Under the pieces are notes generated by a model that was given only the letters and a program-made list of their open reading frames with translations, was not told where the DNA came from and made no database searches. From Erythrobacter sp047872805 (lineage in GTDB: Bacteria > Pseudomonadota > Alphaproteobacteria > Sphingomonadales > Sphingomonadaceae), in NCBI RefSeq assembly GCF_047872805.1, contig NZ_JBLQUK010000002.1, positions 186,001-250,000 of the forward strand: a stretch of DNA of 64,000 nucleotides, in the 5' to 3' direction. The position numbers were made by a program, and so were the translations under genes. This document shows, piece after piece, positions 7,441 through 15,386 of this stretch (positions are counted from its first letter, which is position 1; each line of letters begins with the position of its first letter).

Positions 7441-7599
7441 CATAGTCCCGGCCTCTAAGGGCCGCTCGTGAATTTGTCATCGAAAAGTAACAGACAAGTT
7501 CCGGGTCTTCGGGTCGCACCGAATGACCCAAGAGCTGCAAAAGCTCTTGGGACCGCTCACCACCCCCCCCATTGCACCCGGTGAGCGGTCCCTTTTTTT
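7441..7599 (+). ncRNA. Candidate structured small RNA or leader upstream of dgt
   Basis: The 300-base gap between the racemase gene and dgt has no plausible gene but holds four successive hairpins: CGGCC/GGCCG (7449-7464), an 11-pair stem with one bulge (7503-7529), CCAAGAGCT/AGCTCTTGG (7528-7550) and GGGACCGCTCACC/GGTGAGCGGTCCC (7549-7592) followed by seven T. The last loop is C-rich (7562-7570). A TTGACC at 7416 could be a -35 element, but no good -10 at normal spacing follows. It could be an independent sRNA or a 3' UTR; I recognise no Rfam family. Confidence 0.5.
7549..7599 (+). terminator. Rho-independent terminator
   Basis: A 13-bp perfect stem, GGGACCGCTCACC (7549-7561) with GGTGAGCGGTCCC (7580-7592), is followed by TTTTTTT. 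It ends the racemase transcript or the candidate small RNA before dgt. Confidence 0.92.
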
Positions 7600-7693
7600 G
7601 GTCCTCCTGCCGCTATCCACCTATATCCGGCAAAGTTGCCCGTCTGTTCCCGTTGAGCCGTCTGCTGCGCTGTCATAAGCCGTGCGCGTGACT

Positions 7694-8863
7694 ATGCGTG
7701 CACCCTATGCTGCTGATGCTGACGCCCATGGCGGCAGGGAATTTGGCGCTGCGACCGCTGCCGGACCCGGCGAAACGCGCGGACCCCGCAGCGATTTTCA
7801 GCGCGACCGCGACCGCATCATTCATTCGATGAGTTTTCGGCGGCTGAAATCGAAAACGCAGGTCTTTATCGCGCCAGAGGGCGATCATTATCGTACCCGC
7901 CTGACCCATTCCATCGAAGTCGCGCAGGTTGGCCGCGTGCTCGCCCGTGCGCTGGGACTGGACGAGGATCTCACCGAAGCCCTGTGCCTCGCGCATGATC
8001 TCGGCCATCCACCGTTCGGCCACGCAGGGGAGGCGGCGCTGTCCGAAGCCATGGCGCGCCATGGCGGATTTTGCCACAATGCGCAGGCCTTGCGCACGGT
8101 GATGCGCCTGGAAAGCCCCTATCCCGAACACGACGGGCTCAACCTCACATGGGACCTGCTCGAAGGGCTGGCCAAGCACAACGGTCCGGTGGCAGCGCCC
8201 AATTGGGCGCTGGCGCAGCTGGACGAGGCATACCCGCTCAGCCTCGGCACATGGCCCTCGCTTGAGGCGCAGATTGCGGCGGTGTCGGACGATATCGCCT
8301 ATGATAATCACGACATAGACGACGGGCTGCGCGCCGGTTTTCTGGACCTGGACGATCTGCTGGAACTGGATTTTCTCGCACAGCAATGGCGAGCGGTCGA
8401 AAAGCGCTTTCCCAATGCACCCAGAGATCGGCAATTGCGCGAATTGATCCGCGACCAGATTGGATTGATGGTGAACGACGTGCTCGATCATTCGCGCGCC
8501 AACGCAAATGATTTCGGATCGGTCGCGCAAATCCGCGATGCCGGACGGCAGATCGCGGGTTTCTCCCCGGCAGTGGCGCAGCACGAGCGCGCGCTAAAGG
8601 CATTTATGTACAAGCGACTCTATTATCACCCTGAACAGGTCAGCGCGGCTGAACGCGCGCGCGATGTCATTGCCAGGTTGTTCGCAGCCTATTCACAGGA
8701 CCACCGATTGATGCCGGAAGAATGGCAAGGCCGATTGCCTGCCACCGAACCCGGACGCAGCCGCGTTATTGCTGATTTCATCGCCGGGATGAGCGATCGC
8801 TTCGCCATTCAAGCCTGTGAGGCGATCTATGGCGAGAGGCCAATGGGGCTGTCGAATGTCTGA
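7694..8863 (+). CDS. dgt: Deoxyguanosinetriphosphate triphosphohydrolase-like protein (HD superfamily)
   Basis: About 389 residues from ATG 7694; GTG at 7682 is an alternative. It belongs to the dNTP triphosphohydrolase family, which hydrolyses dNTPs to deoxynucleoside plus triphosphate in the cytoplasm. The metal-binding HD core is visible as RLTHSIEVAQ and LAHDLGHPPFGHAGE, with a second conserved block DDIAYDNHDIDDGLRAG. The N-terminal motif RDRDRIIHSMSFRRL is typical of the type-2 dGTPase-like group found widely in alphaproteobacteria. The gene overlaps the next start by 8 bases. Nucleotide preference cannot be read from sequence. Confidence 0.93.
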   Translation: MRAPYAADADAHGGREFGAATAAGPGETRGPRSDFQRDRDRIIHSMSFRRLKSKTQVFIAPEGDHYRTRLTHSIEVAQVGRVLARALGLDEDLTEALCLAHDLGHPPFGHAGEAALSEAMARHGGFCHNAQALRTVMRLESPYPEHDGLNLTWDLLEGLAKHNGPVAAPNWALAQLDEAYPLSLGTWPSLEAQIAAVSDDIAYDNHDIDDGLRAGFLDLDDLLELDFLAQQWRAVEKRFPNAPRDRQLRELIRDQIGLMVNDVLDHSRANANDFGSVAQIRDAGRQIAGFSPAVAQHERALKAFMYKRLYYHPEQVSAAERARDVIARLFAAYSQDHRLMPEEWQGRLPATEPGRSRVIADFIAGMSDRFAIQACEAIYGERPMGLSNV

Positions 8864-9593
8864 TACTGACCCGCCTGCAAAATCGCCGGTGCGGATCGGA
8901 TTGGTGGGCGCGACCGGTATGATCGGGCGCCGCCTGATCGAGATTTCCAGCGCCGGGGACGAGGCAAGAATTGTCGGCATTGCCCGGCGCGAGGTGGAAT
9001 TGCCCAAGGGCGCGCGGATCGAAATGTTTGTCGCGGAAACCGGCAAGTGGGGCGAAGTGCTGGAAGCGGTGCGCCCGCGCGCCTTGATCTGCGCATTGGG
9101 AACCACCTGGAAAAAATCGGGCCGCGACGAAGCGGCGTTTCGCGCGGTCGATCACGATCTCGTGCTCGCCACCGCAAAAGCGGCCCAGCGGGCGGGGATT
9201 CCCAACATGGTGCTCGTCAGTTCGGCGGGCGCCGATGCACATTCCAAAAACCTCTATCTGCGCACCAAGGGCGAGGTGGAACTCGAAGTGTCCAAGGTCG
9301 GTTTCAAACGGCTCGACATCATCCGGCCCGGTCTGCTGCGCGGGGACCGGCAAGGCGAGCTGCGCCCACTCGAAGCACTGGCGCGGTTTGCCAGTCCCCT
9401 GATCGACCCGATGCTGCCCGCCAAATGGGAGGTGTACCGTTCGGTCGATGCCGATCTGGTCGCAGAAGCTGCGCTGGGGTTGGCAATGCGCAAGGCGGCG
9501 GGGCGGTTTACCCACGATAATGAAGCGATGAAGCGAGCGGCGCGCGAATGGCGGGTAAAATCGCACGCACCGCTGGTGGAACTGGAGGAATAA
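8856..9593 (+). CDS. NAD(P)-binding SDR-like oxidoreductase (HTATIP2-like)
   Basis: A 245-residue Rossmann protein. The dinucleotide-binding motif GLVGATGMIGRRL lies at residues 15-27, and a candidate catalytic Tyr134-x3-Lys138 (YLRTK) lies at the usual position for atypical short-chain reductases. The ATG lies inside the 3' end of dgt (8-base overlap), so it is translated in the same operon. The match is to the NAD(P)H-binding group that includes TIP30/HTATIP2-like and epimerase-like proteins. Substrate is unknown. The neighbouring ABA4-like gene starts 6 bases after the stop. Confidence 0.8.
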   Translation: MSDTDPPAKSPVRIGLVGATGMIGRRLIEISSAGDEARIVGIARREVELPKGARIEMFVAETGKWGEVLEAVRPRALICALGTTWKKSGRDEAAFRAVDHDLVLATAKAAQRAGIPNMVLVSSAGADAHSKNLYLRTKGEVELEVSKVGFKRLDIIRPGLLRGDRQGELRPLEALARFASPLIDPMLPAKWEVYRSVDADLVAEAALGLAMRKAAGRFTHDNEAMKRAAREWRVKSHAPLVELEE

Positions 9594-9599
9594 GCGGCG

Positions 9600-10046
9600 A
9601 TGGAACCGGCATTTGTGTTCAAGGCGATCAATATCCTCGCGCTGGTCGCTTGGGCGGCGTTGATCCTGTTGCCGCGTTGGCCCGCGCTGCATTCGGCGCT
9701 GACCTATCTTGGCGTCGGGCTGTTATGCCTGATCTATTCGGGAGGCCTTATCGGGGTGCTGAGCGCCCTGATTCCAGCGGGTGAAGGGGGGGCGAATTTC
9801 GATTCCATTGCCGGGGTGCGCGCGATTTTCGCCAGCGATGTCGGGGTCGTGGTCGGCTGGACGCATTACCTCGCGTTCGATCTGTTCGTCGGGCTTTGGA
9901 TTGCGCGTGACGGCGATGCGAAAACCATATCGCGGTTCATTCAGGCACCGGTCCTGTTGGCGACTTTCATGGCAGGCCCGCTGGGGCTGGGTGCGTGGCT
10001 GCTGATCCGCGAACCGGCGGCGCGCCGGGCAGGCCGTTTTAAGTAA
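9600..10046 (+). CDS. ABA4-like membrane protein (DUF4281)
   Basis: A 148-residue polytopic protein with about four helices (residues 6-24, 33-52, 82-101, 113-133). The block VVVGWTHYLAFDLFVGLWI, including the H-Y-L-A-F-D-L-F core, is characteristic of DUF4281, the family of plant ABA4 (neoxanthin synthase-associated). In bacteria its function is unknown. It follows the SDR-like gene by 6 bases and probably shares its transcript. A carotenoid role is only suggested by the plant relative and by the carotenoid oxygenase elsewhere in the window. Confidence 0.82.
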   Translation: MEPAFVFKAINILALVAWAALILLPRWPALHSALTYLGVGLLCLIYSGGLIGVLSALIPAGEGGANFDSIAGVRAIFASDVGVVVGWTHYLAFDLFVGLWIARDGDAKTISRFIQAPVLLATFMAGPLGLGAWLLIREPAARRAGRFK

Positions 10047-10119
10047 GTCCTGACCCTAGACCTGCACGCCGCAAGATGCTTAACCTGACCGAAAAGCGCA
10101 TTGGGGAGAATGCAGGCAT

Positions 10120-11682
10120 ATGGCGAGCGAAGCCTACCACGATTTTGAGACCTTTGACGAAATCCTGAACTTCTGGGCGGACAAGCGTCCCGGTGGGCCC
10201 GCTTTTGAACAAGATGACCGCGTAACATCCTATGCTGAGGTGGATGATCTGACGCGGCGGCTTGTTGCGCTGTTTCAAGCGCATGGAATCGCCAAGGGTG
10301 ACCGGATTGCGTGGCTCGGTAAGAATTCTGACCGTTACTGTCTGCTTTATATGGCGGCGGCACGAATGGGCGCGGTGATGGTGCCGATTGGCTGGCGGCT
10401 GGCCTCGCCTGAAGTGGCCTATATCCTGACCGATACCGGCGCAAAGCTGCTGTTTGCGGGCGCGGAATTTGCAGAGGTCGCAAATCAGGTTGCGGCAGAT
10501 GTCCCGGCCAAACCGGCGGTGATCGAGGCGGAGGCGGCGATCCGCGAAGCGCGAAAGCTGGATCCGGCGCGCTATGACCCGCCGGGCAAAGACGAACCAA
10601 TCCTTCAACTTTACACCAGCGGCACGACCGGCAATCCCAAGGGCGCGGTGCTGTCCAATGGCAATCTGCTGGGCCTGCGCAATCCGGGCAATGCGGCGCA
10701 ATTGCCGTGGAATTTCTTTGACGATGGCGATTGCATGCTTGTCGCCATGCCCTGCGCGCATATTGGCGGCACAGGGCTCGTCAATATTGGCCTCGCCAAT
10801 GGCATAAGGGTGCTGTTGCAGGCCGAATTTACCCCGGTTGGTGTGCTTGAAGCGATTGAGAATGGCGCAACCCATATGTTCATCGTGCCCGCCGCGCTGC
10901 AAATGGTGGTGCAGCATCCACGCGCGCCCGACACCGATTTCTCGCACTTGCGATACATGATGTATGGTGCTGCGCCGATGCCGCTGGAACTGCTGAAGGA
11001 AGCGGTGCGGACCATGCCCAACGCCAATTTCCTGCAAGCTTACGGGATGACAGAGACCAGCGGAACTATCTCGATCCTGCCCCCCGATGACCACGAGCTC
11101 GGCGGCAATGAACGGATGCGTTCGGCAGGCAAGGCGGTGCCGGGGGCGGAAATCGAAGTGCGCGGACCGGATAACAAGGAAGTCGCTCGCGGCGAAATTG
11201 GCGAAGTCTGCATCCGATCCCCTTCGAACACATCAGGCTATTGGCAACTGCCCGAAGCGACCGCCAAGACCATCGACCCCGATGGTTGGTTGCACACGGG
11301 CGATGCCGGGGTGATGGACGATGATGGCTATGTCTATATTCAGGACCGGATCAAGGACATGATCATCTCCGGCGGTGAGAACGTCTATCCGGCAGAGGTC
11401 GAAAACGCGATTTTCGGCCATCCGGCGGTGGCCGAGGTTGCGGTGATCGGCGTGCCGAGCGACAAATGGGGTGAAGAAGTCAAGGCCTGCGTCGTTGCAA
11501 AGCCGGGGGCGAGCATCGATGAAGGCGAAATCATCGCCTATGCCCGCGAACGCATCGCCGCGTTCAAGGCTCCCAAAAGCGTCGACATCATCCCTGTTAT
11601 GCCGCGCAACGCCTCTGGCAAGATCCTGCGCCGGCAATTGCGTGCGCCCTATTGGGAGGGCCGCGACCGGCAGGTTTCGTGA
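10120..11682 (+). CDS. Acyl-CoA synthetase / AMP-binding ligase
   Basis: A 520-residue member of the ANL (adenylate-forming) superfamily, activating a carboxylic acid with ATP and CoA. It shows the phosphate loop YTSGTTGNPKGA (about residues 165-176), the A5 motif YGMTETSG, the hinge region GWLHTGDAGVMDDDGYVYI followed by DRIKDMIISGGENVYP, and the catalytic lysine region in ASGKILRR near the C-terminus. This is the long/medium-chain fatty acid-CoA ligase type common in lipid-degrading alphaproteobacteria. Acyl specificity cannot be read. With TesB and WS/DGAT in the window it fits acyl-CoA turnover. Confidence 0.93.
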   Translation: MASEAYHDFETFDEILNFWADKRPGGPAFEQDDRVTSYAEVDDLTRRLVALFQAHGIAKGDRIAWLGKNSDRYCLLYMAAARMGAVMVPIGWRLASPEVAYILTDTGAKLLFAGAEFAEVANQVAADVPAKPAVIEAEAAIREARKLDPARYDPPGKDEPILQLYTSGTTGNPKGAVLSNGNLLGLRNPGNAAQLPWNFFDDGDCMLVAMPCAHIGGTGLVNIGLANGIRVLLQAEFTPVGVLEAIENGATHMFIVPAALQMVVQHPRAPDTDFSHLRYMMYGAAPMPLELLKEAVRTMPNANFLQAYGMTETSGTISILPPDDHELGGNERMRSAGKAVPGAEIEVRGPDNKEVARGEIGEVCIRSPSNTSGYWQLPEATAKTIDPDGWLHTGDAGVMDDDGYVYIQDRIKDMIISGGENVYPAEVENAIFGHPAVAEVAVIGVPSDKWGEEVKACVVAKPGASIDEGEIIAYARERIAAFKAPKSVDIIPVMPRNASGKILRRQLRAPYWEGRDRQVS

Positions 11683-11695
11683 TCGGGCCGGGCAC

Positions 11696-12313
11696 ATGAG
11701 CGGCATGGCGCAAGTCAAACAACACGCTCCGGCAACCCTGCGCAACCGCGAGGCGATTGCCGAGGTTCTGGAGCGTGAACTGCCCGAAAGCGGGCTGGTG
11801 CTAGAAGTGGCGAGCGGCACCGGCGAACACGCGGTGTTTCTGGCGGAACGCTTTGCCGCGCTCGAATGGCAGCCGAGCGATCCCGATCCAAAGGCGCTGG
11901 GGTCGATCCTTGCCTACCGCGAAGAATTCGAACGCTACAATTTGCGTCTCCCACTGGTGATTGATGCCAGCGCGCCAGAAAGCTGGGAGGTCAATTCAGC
12001 CGATGCGATCCTGTGCATCAACATGGTCCATATCAGCCCGTGGCAAGCAACCGAGGGATTGTTCAAAGGAGCTGCGCAGGTGTTGGGAAAGGTCAATGCG
12101 CCGCTGGTTCTGTATGGTCCTTATCTCGAAGCCGACGTCGAAACTGCGCCGTCGAACACCGCCTTTGACCAAAGCCTGAAATCCCGCGATGGGCGCTGGG
12201 GCCTGCGCAAGGTCAATGATCTGGACCGGGTTGCCCGGGCCAACGGCTTTACCCGAACGGCGCGGCACGGCATGCCTGCCAACAATCTGACGCTGGTCTA
12301 TCGGCGCGCCTGA
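11696..12313 (+). CDS. DUF938 family putative SAM-dependent methyltransferase
   Basis: A 205-residue protein. The motif VLEVASGTGEHAVFLAERF is a class I SAM-binding loop. ADAILCINMVHISPW and the C-terminal ANNLTLVYRR are typical of DUF938. ATG 11705 (MAQVKQHAPAT) is an equally good start. It lies 13 bases after the ligase stop on the same strand, so co-transcription is likely. The substrate of this family is not known to me. Confidence 0.88.
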   Translation: MSGMAQVKQHAPATLRNREAIAEVLERELPESGLVLEVASGTGEHAVFLAERFAALEWQPSDPDPKALGSILAYREEFERYNLRLPLVIDASAPESWEVNSADAILCINMVHISPWQATEGLFKGAAQVLGKVNAPLVLYGPYLEADVETAPSNTAFDQSLKSRDGRWGLRKVNDLDRVARANGFTRTARHGMPANNLTLVYRRA

Positions 12314-12319
12314 TCGCGG

Positions 12320-12451
12320 TCAGTCGATCACTTCTTCGCCGGTGCGCCCGACCGATTGAATGTCCTCGCCAAGCCCCTTCACGGTGTTGCAAGCGGTGCT
12401 GGTCAGAGTGAGCGCGGCAAGCGCGGCGGCAATTGCACATTTGCGGATCAT
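12320..12451 (-). CDS. Entericidin A/B family lipoprotein
   Basis: A 43-residue protein with a lipoprotein signal peptide: a basic start (MIRK), a hydrophobic stretch and the lipobox TSTAC, where Cys22 would be lipidated. The mature part NTVKGLGEDIQSVGRTGEE is the entericidin pattern. AGGAA precedes the ATG at good spacing. Entericidins are small envelope lipoproteins linked to stress or stationary phase in enterobacteria; in alphaproteobacteria they are often stress-induced. The gene is convergent with the DUF938 gene (6-base gap) and lies downstream of the EamA transporter. Confidence 0.92.
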   Translation of the reverse strand: MIRKCAIAAALAALTLTSTACNTVKGLGEDIQSVGRTGEEVID

Positions 12452-12486
12452 GCAGTGTTCCTTTCGAATTGCGATGAATAGCGCAT

Positions 12487-13413
12487 CTAAAGCAGCGCTG
12501 TCTCGGCCTTTTGACGCGCAATGACCAATTGACGCTCGCGCCATGCGATAATCAGCCCTGCAAATATGATCAGCGGCGCACCAAGCCACAGGCTATGCGG
12601 CGGTGCACGATCAAACACCGTATATCCATACAGGGTTGCCCACAGCAATGACGTGTAATCCATCAGCAGGATCACGCCCGCCGACCCGAACCGCAGCGAG
12701 GCAGTGAGCAAGATTTGCGCCACCGCGCCGCACAGCGCCATCGCAACGATGATGCCCCAAGTGGCCGGATCATGCGGCTGAAATATGAACGGCAGCGCGA
12801 TCAGCATAACCGGAGCGGTGAGAGCTGTGAACCAGAACACGATGCTCCACGGCGCCTCGGTTTTGTTGAGATCCTGAACTTGAAAACTGATCGCCGCGAC
12901 CAGCAGCGCGGCAACCAGACCCACCACTGCGCCCAGCGGATCAATCGAAGTTTCCGCGCCAACCCCGAATGCGGGCTGGGTCAACACCACGACACCTGCA
13001 AAACCGAGCGCAACCGCAAACCAGCGGTACAGCCCCACCTTTTCCCGAAACAGGATGACCGACAGCATCACGGCAAAAAACGGCGCGGTAAAACTGATGA
13101 CGGTCGCTTCGGCGAGCGGCAGGAGGATGACTGCGCCATAGACGAAAAACATGCCGGTGATGCCAAACGCCGCGCGTCTGGCGTGGGAGCCGAAACGCTG
13201 CGTTCTGATGCTGCGGAGCTGACCGGTGCCAGCCAGCAGAGCGGTGACGCAGACCAGTGTGATCGCCTGCCGCCAGAACACCAGTTCGGCCAAATGCGCG
13301 CCGCGTTCGCTGGCGAGTTTGACCAGCATGGCCATCGTCGCAAGCGTTGCTGCCGTCGCCAGACGCAGGCCAAGTGCGAGAAACGGGCGGGGGCGAGCGA
13401 CGGAGCCATCCAT
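12487..13413 (-). CDS. EamA/DMT family transporter
   Basis: About 308 residues from MDGSVARP; an upstream ATG at 13455 would add 14 residues without a better ribosome site. Ten hydrophobic segments are arranged as two EamA repeats. The first repeat contains GMFFVYGAVILLPLAEATVI, the second GAVAQILLTASLRFGSAGVI, both classic drug/metabolite transporter patterns. It is an inner-membrane exporter of unknown metabolite. The upstream gene on the other strand starts about 50 bases away, so the region between them holds divergent promoters. A second EamA gene is at 23388. Confidence 0.9.
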   Translation of the reverse strand: MDGSVARPRPFLALGLRLATAATLATMAMLVKLASERGAHLAELVFWRQAITLVCVTALLAGTGQLRSIRTQRFGSHARRAAFGITGMFFVYGAVILLPLAEATVISFTAPFFAVMLSVILFREKVGLYRWFAVALGFAGVVVLTQPAFGVGAETSIDPLGAVVGLVAALLVAAISFQVQDLNKTEAPWSIVFWFTALTAPVMLIALPFIFQPHDPATWGIIVAMALCGAVAQILLTASLRFGSAGVILLMDYTSLLWATLYGYTVFDRAPPHSLWLGAPLIIFAGLIIAWRERQLVIARQKAETALL

Positions 13414-13465
13414 TCGCCACGCTTTAGGCACCCCGCAGCATTGCGCAAGCAGCACGGGTGCTTAC

Positions 13466-13720
13466 ATGATCGGCGATATGGACATGCTGCACGATCTTGT
13501 CTTTGCCAGCGACGCGGTGCTGATGGCGCTGGCCGGGCTTGCATGCTGGATATTCGCGGGGTTCTGCTTGCTGATGGAGCGCGTCAGGAGCGCACGGCGA
13601 TCGGTTGAGCGGCTGGAAAAGGTCGGCTGGATGCCGTGGACTAACCTGTTCGTTGCCAGCGCGATCATTGGCGGCGGATGCCTCGCCATGAGTTTGCCAG
13701 TGGTGCTGGGCAATTTGTGA
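13466..13720 (+). CDS. Small two-helix membrane protein, hypothetical
   Basis: An 84-residue reading with hydrophobic helices at about residues 13-37 (DAVLMALAGLACWIFAGFCL) and 61-81. A basic, Arg-rich segment lies between them (RVRSARRSVERLEK), which would face the cytoplasm. No named family is recognised. The ATG choice is provisional because ATG 13478 and 13484 are in frame. It is divergent from the EamA gene and convergent with cpaF. Coding status rests on composition and a clean two-helix layout. Confidence 0.55.
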   Translation: MIGDMDMLHDLVFASDAVLMALAGLACWIFAGFCLLMERVRSARRSVERLEKVGWMPWTNLFVASAIIGGGCLAMSLPVVLGNL

Positions 13721-13764
13721 TTTGCTGCGGCTGCGCGCCGGCCGTTTAGGCCGCAATGCCTGCC

Positions 13765-15291
13765 TTACAGGCAGGCCTCCAGATACGCCTGATCGAACCC
13801 GTATTGGCGCGCTTTTTCAAGCGTGTAGGGGCGCAGACCCGAGGCGCGAAATTCGCCCATGATCTTGCCGTCTTCGCTCTCGTCCAGATATTCGAATTTG
13901 AACAGGTTCTGGGTCACGATCACGTCGCCCTCCATCCCGATCACTTCGGTGATGTCGGTGGTGCGGCGCGAACCATCGCGCAGACGTTTCACCTGCACGA
14001 TCAGGTCGACCGATTCGGCAATCTGGCGCGAAATGGCTTCCTTGGGGATTTTGATGTCGCCCATCAGGATCATGTTTTCCATACGGCCCAGACATTCACG
14101 CGGGCTGTTGGCGTGGAGCGTACACATCGACCCATCGTGACCGGTGTTCATCGCGGCGAGCAGATCGAAACATTCCGCGCCGCGAATTTCGCCGAGGATG
14201 ATGCGGTCAGGACGCATACGCAGCGCGTTCTTCACAAGGTCGCCGATGGTGATCGCGCCTTGCCCTTCAAGGTTGGGCGGACGGGTTTCCAATGGCAGCC
14301 AGTGCGGCTGTTGCAGGCGAAGTTCGGCCGCGTCTTCGATCGTCAGCACACGCTCGCCCGGGTCGATCATCTTCGACAGCGCGTTGAGCATGGTCGTCTT
14401 ACCCGAACCCGTACCGCCCGAAATGACGATATTCATCCGGCATGCGCCCGCGATTTTCAGCGCGGTCGCCATCTTGTCGCTCATGGAACCGAATTCCTTG
14501 AGCATGTCGATGGTGATTGGCTTTTCGGAGAACTTACGAATTGAGATCGCTGTGCCGCGCAAGCTGAGCGGCGGCACGATTACGTTGACGCGGCTGCCAT
14601 CCTTGAGGCGGGCGTCGGCGAGCGGGGTGGTCTGGTCAACGCGGCGGCCGACCTGGTTCACGATGCGCTGAGCGATCTGAAATAGATGACTTTCATCACG
14701 GAACCGGATCGGGGCAATCGTCAGCTTGCCCTTTTTTTCGATATAGGTCTGGTCCGGACCGTTGACCATGATGTCCGAAACGTCGGGATCGTTGAGCAAT
14801 TCTTCGAGCGGGCCAAACCCGAGCAATTCATCGATCAACACCTTTTCGAGCGCAAATTGCTCGCGCCGGTTCAATGTGACCTTGAGCTCGGCCAGCACTT
14901 CCATGATGATCGGGCGGAATTCTTCGGAAAGCTCTTCCTTGGACAACGTCGCGGCGGCTTCGGGATCGACGCGTTCAAGCAGGCGCGGCAGCACCTGTTC
15001 CTTGATCTTGTGGACGCTGGCCTCGAACCCGCCTGCTTCTGATTCCGTTGCATTGACCGAATTCATGCGTTCAGCAAGGCGGTCCATCGCGCTGGCGGTG
15101 GCGTTGCCGGAGGGGCGAGGTGCGGGAGTTTCGGCCTTTGGCGCGCCGCCGGGAAGCGGAGGAAACTGTTCGCCCCCTTTTGATTCGTCAGATTTTGGGC
15201 TTGCGCCCTTCATCGGTCTTGCGACGCCAAAAGCAGGCTTTGCGCCCGGCCTCATGCCGCCCGCGCCACCTTTTTTGCCGAATGCGCTCAT
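13765..15291 (-). CDS. cpaF: CpaF/TadA family secretion ATPase
   Basis: A 508-residue hexameric ATPase of the type IV-like (Flp/Tad) pilus assembly system. It shows Walker A GGTGSGKTT (292-300), the Asp-box region ILTIEDAAELRL, the His-box region TGHDGSMCTLHANSPRE and Walker B-like RPDRIILGEIRGAE. The N-terminal 90 residues are Pro/Gly/Ala-rich and probably disordered. MSAFGKK was chosen as the start because the 8 residues upstream look non-coding. No other tad/cpa genes flank it here, so it is either an orphan or separated from its cluster. Confidence 0.93.
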   Translation of the reverse strand: MSAFGKKGGAGGMRPGAKPAFGVARPMKGASPKSDESKGGEQFPPLPGGAPKAETPAPRPSGNATASAMDRLAERMNSVNATESEAGGFEASVHKIKEQVLPRLLERVDPEAAATLSKEELSEEFRPIIMEVLAELKVTLNRREQFALEKVLIDELLGFGPLEELLNDPDVSDIMVNGPDQTYIEKKGKLTIAPIRFRDESHLFQIAQRIVNQVGRRVDQTTPLADARLKDGSRVNVIVPPLSLRGTAISIRKFSEKPITIDMLKEFGSMSDKMATALKIAGACRMNIVISGGTGSGKTTMLNALSKMIDPGERVLTIEDAAELRLQQPHWLPLETRPPNLEGQGAITIGDLVKNALRMRPDRIILGEIRGAECFDLLAAMNTGHDGSMCTLHANSPRECLGRMENMILMGDIKIPKEAISRQIAESVDLIVQVKRLRDGSRRTTDITEVIGMEGDVIVTQNLFKFEYLDESEDGKIMGEFRASGLRPYTLEKARQYGFDQAYLEACL

Positions 15292-15386
15292 TACCAAGCC
15301 CCCAAGGCCTACCAAAAATCCATGCGCCGGTCTCGCGGATCATCGCGAACAGCGCCTCTCGAAGGTTGGTGAATAATTGGGAAACC

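Noticed and set aside
12715..13608. A 297-residue plus-strand open frame.
   Set aside because: It is antisense to the EamA transporter, Arg/His/Gln-rich and without domain patterns.
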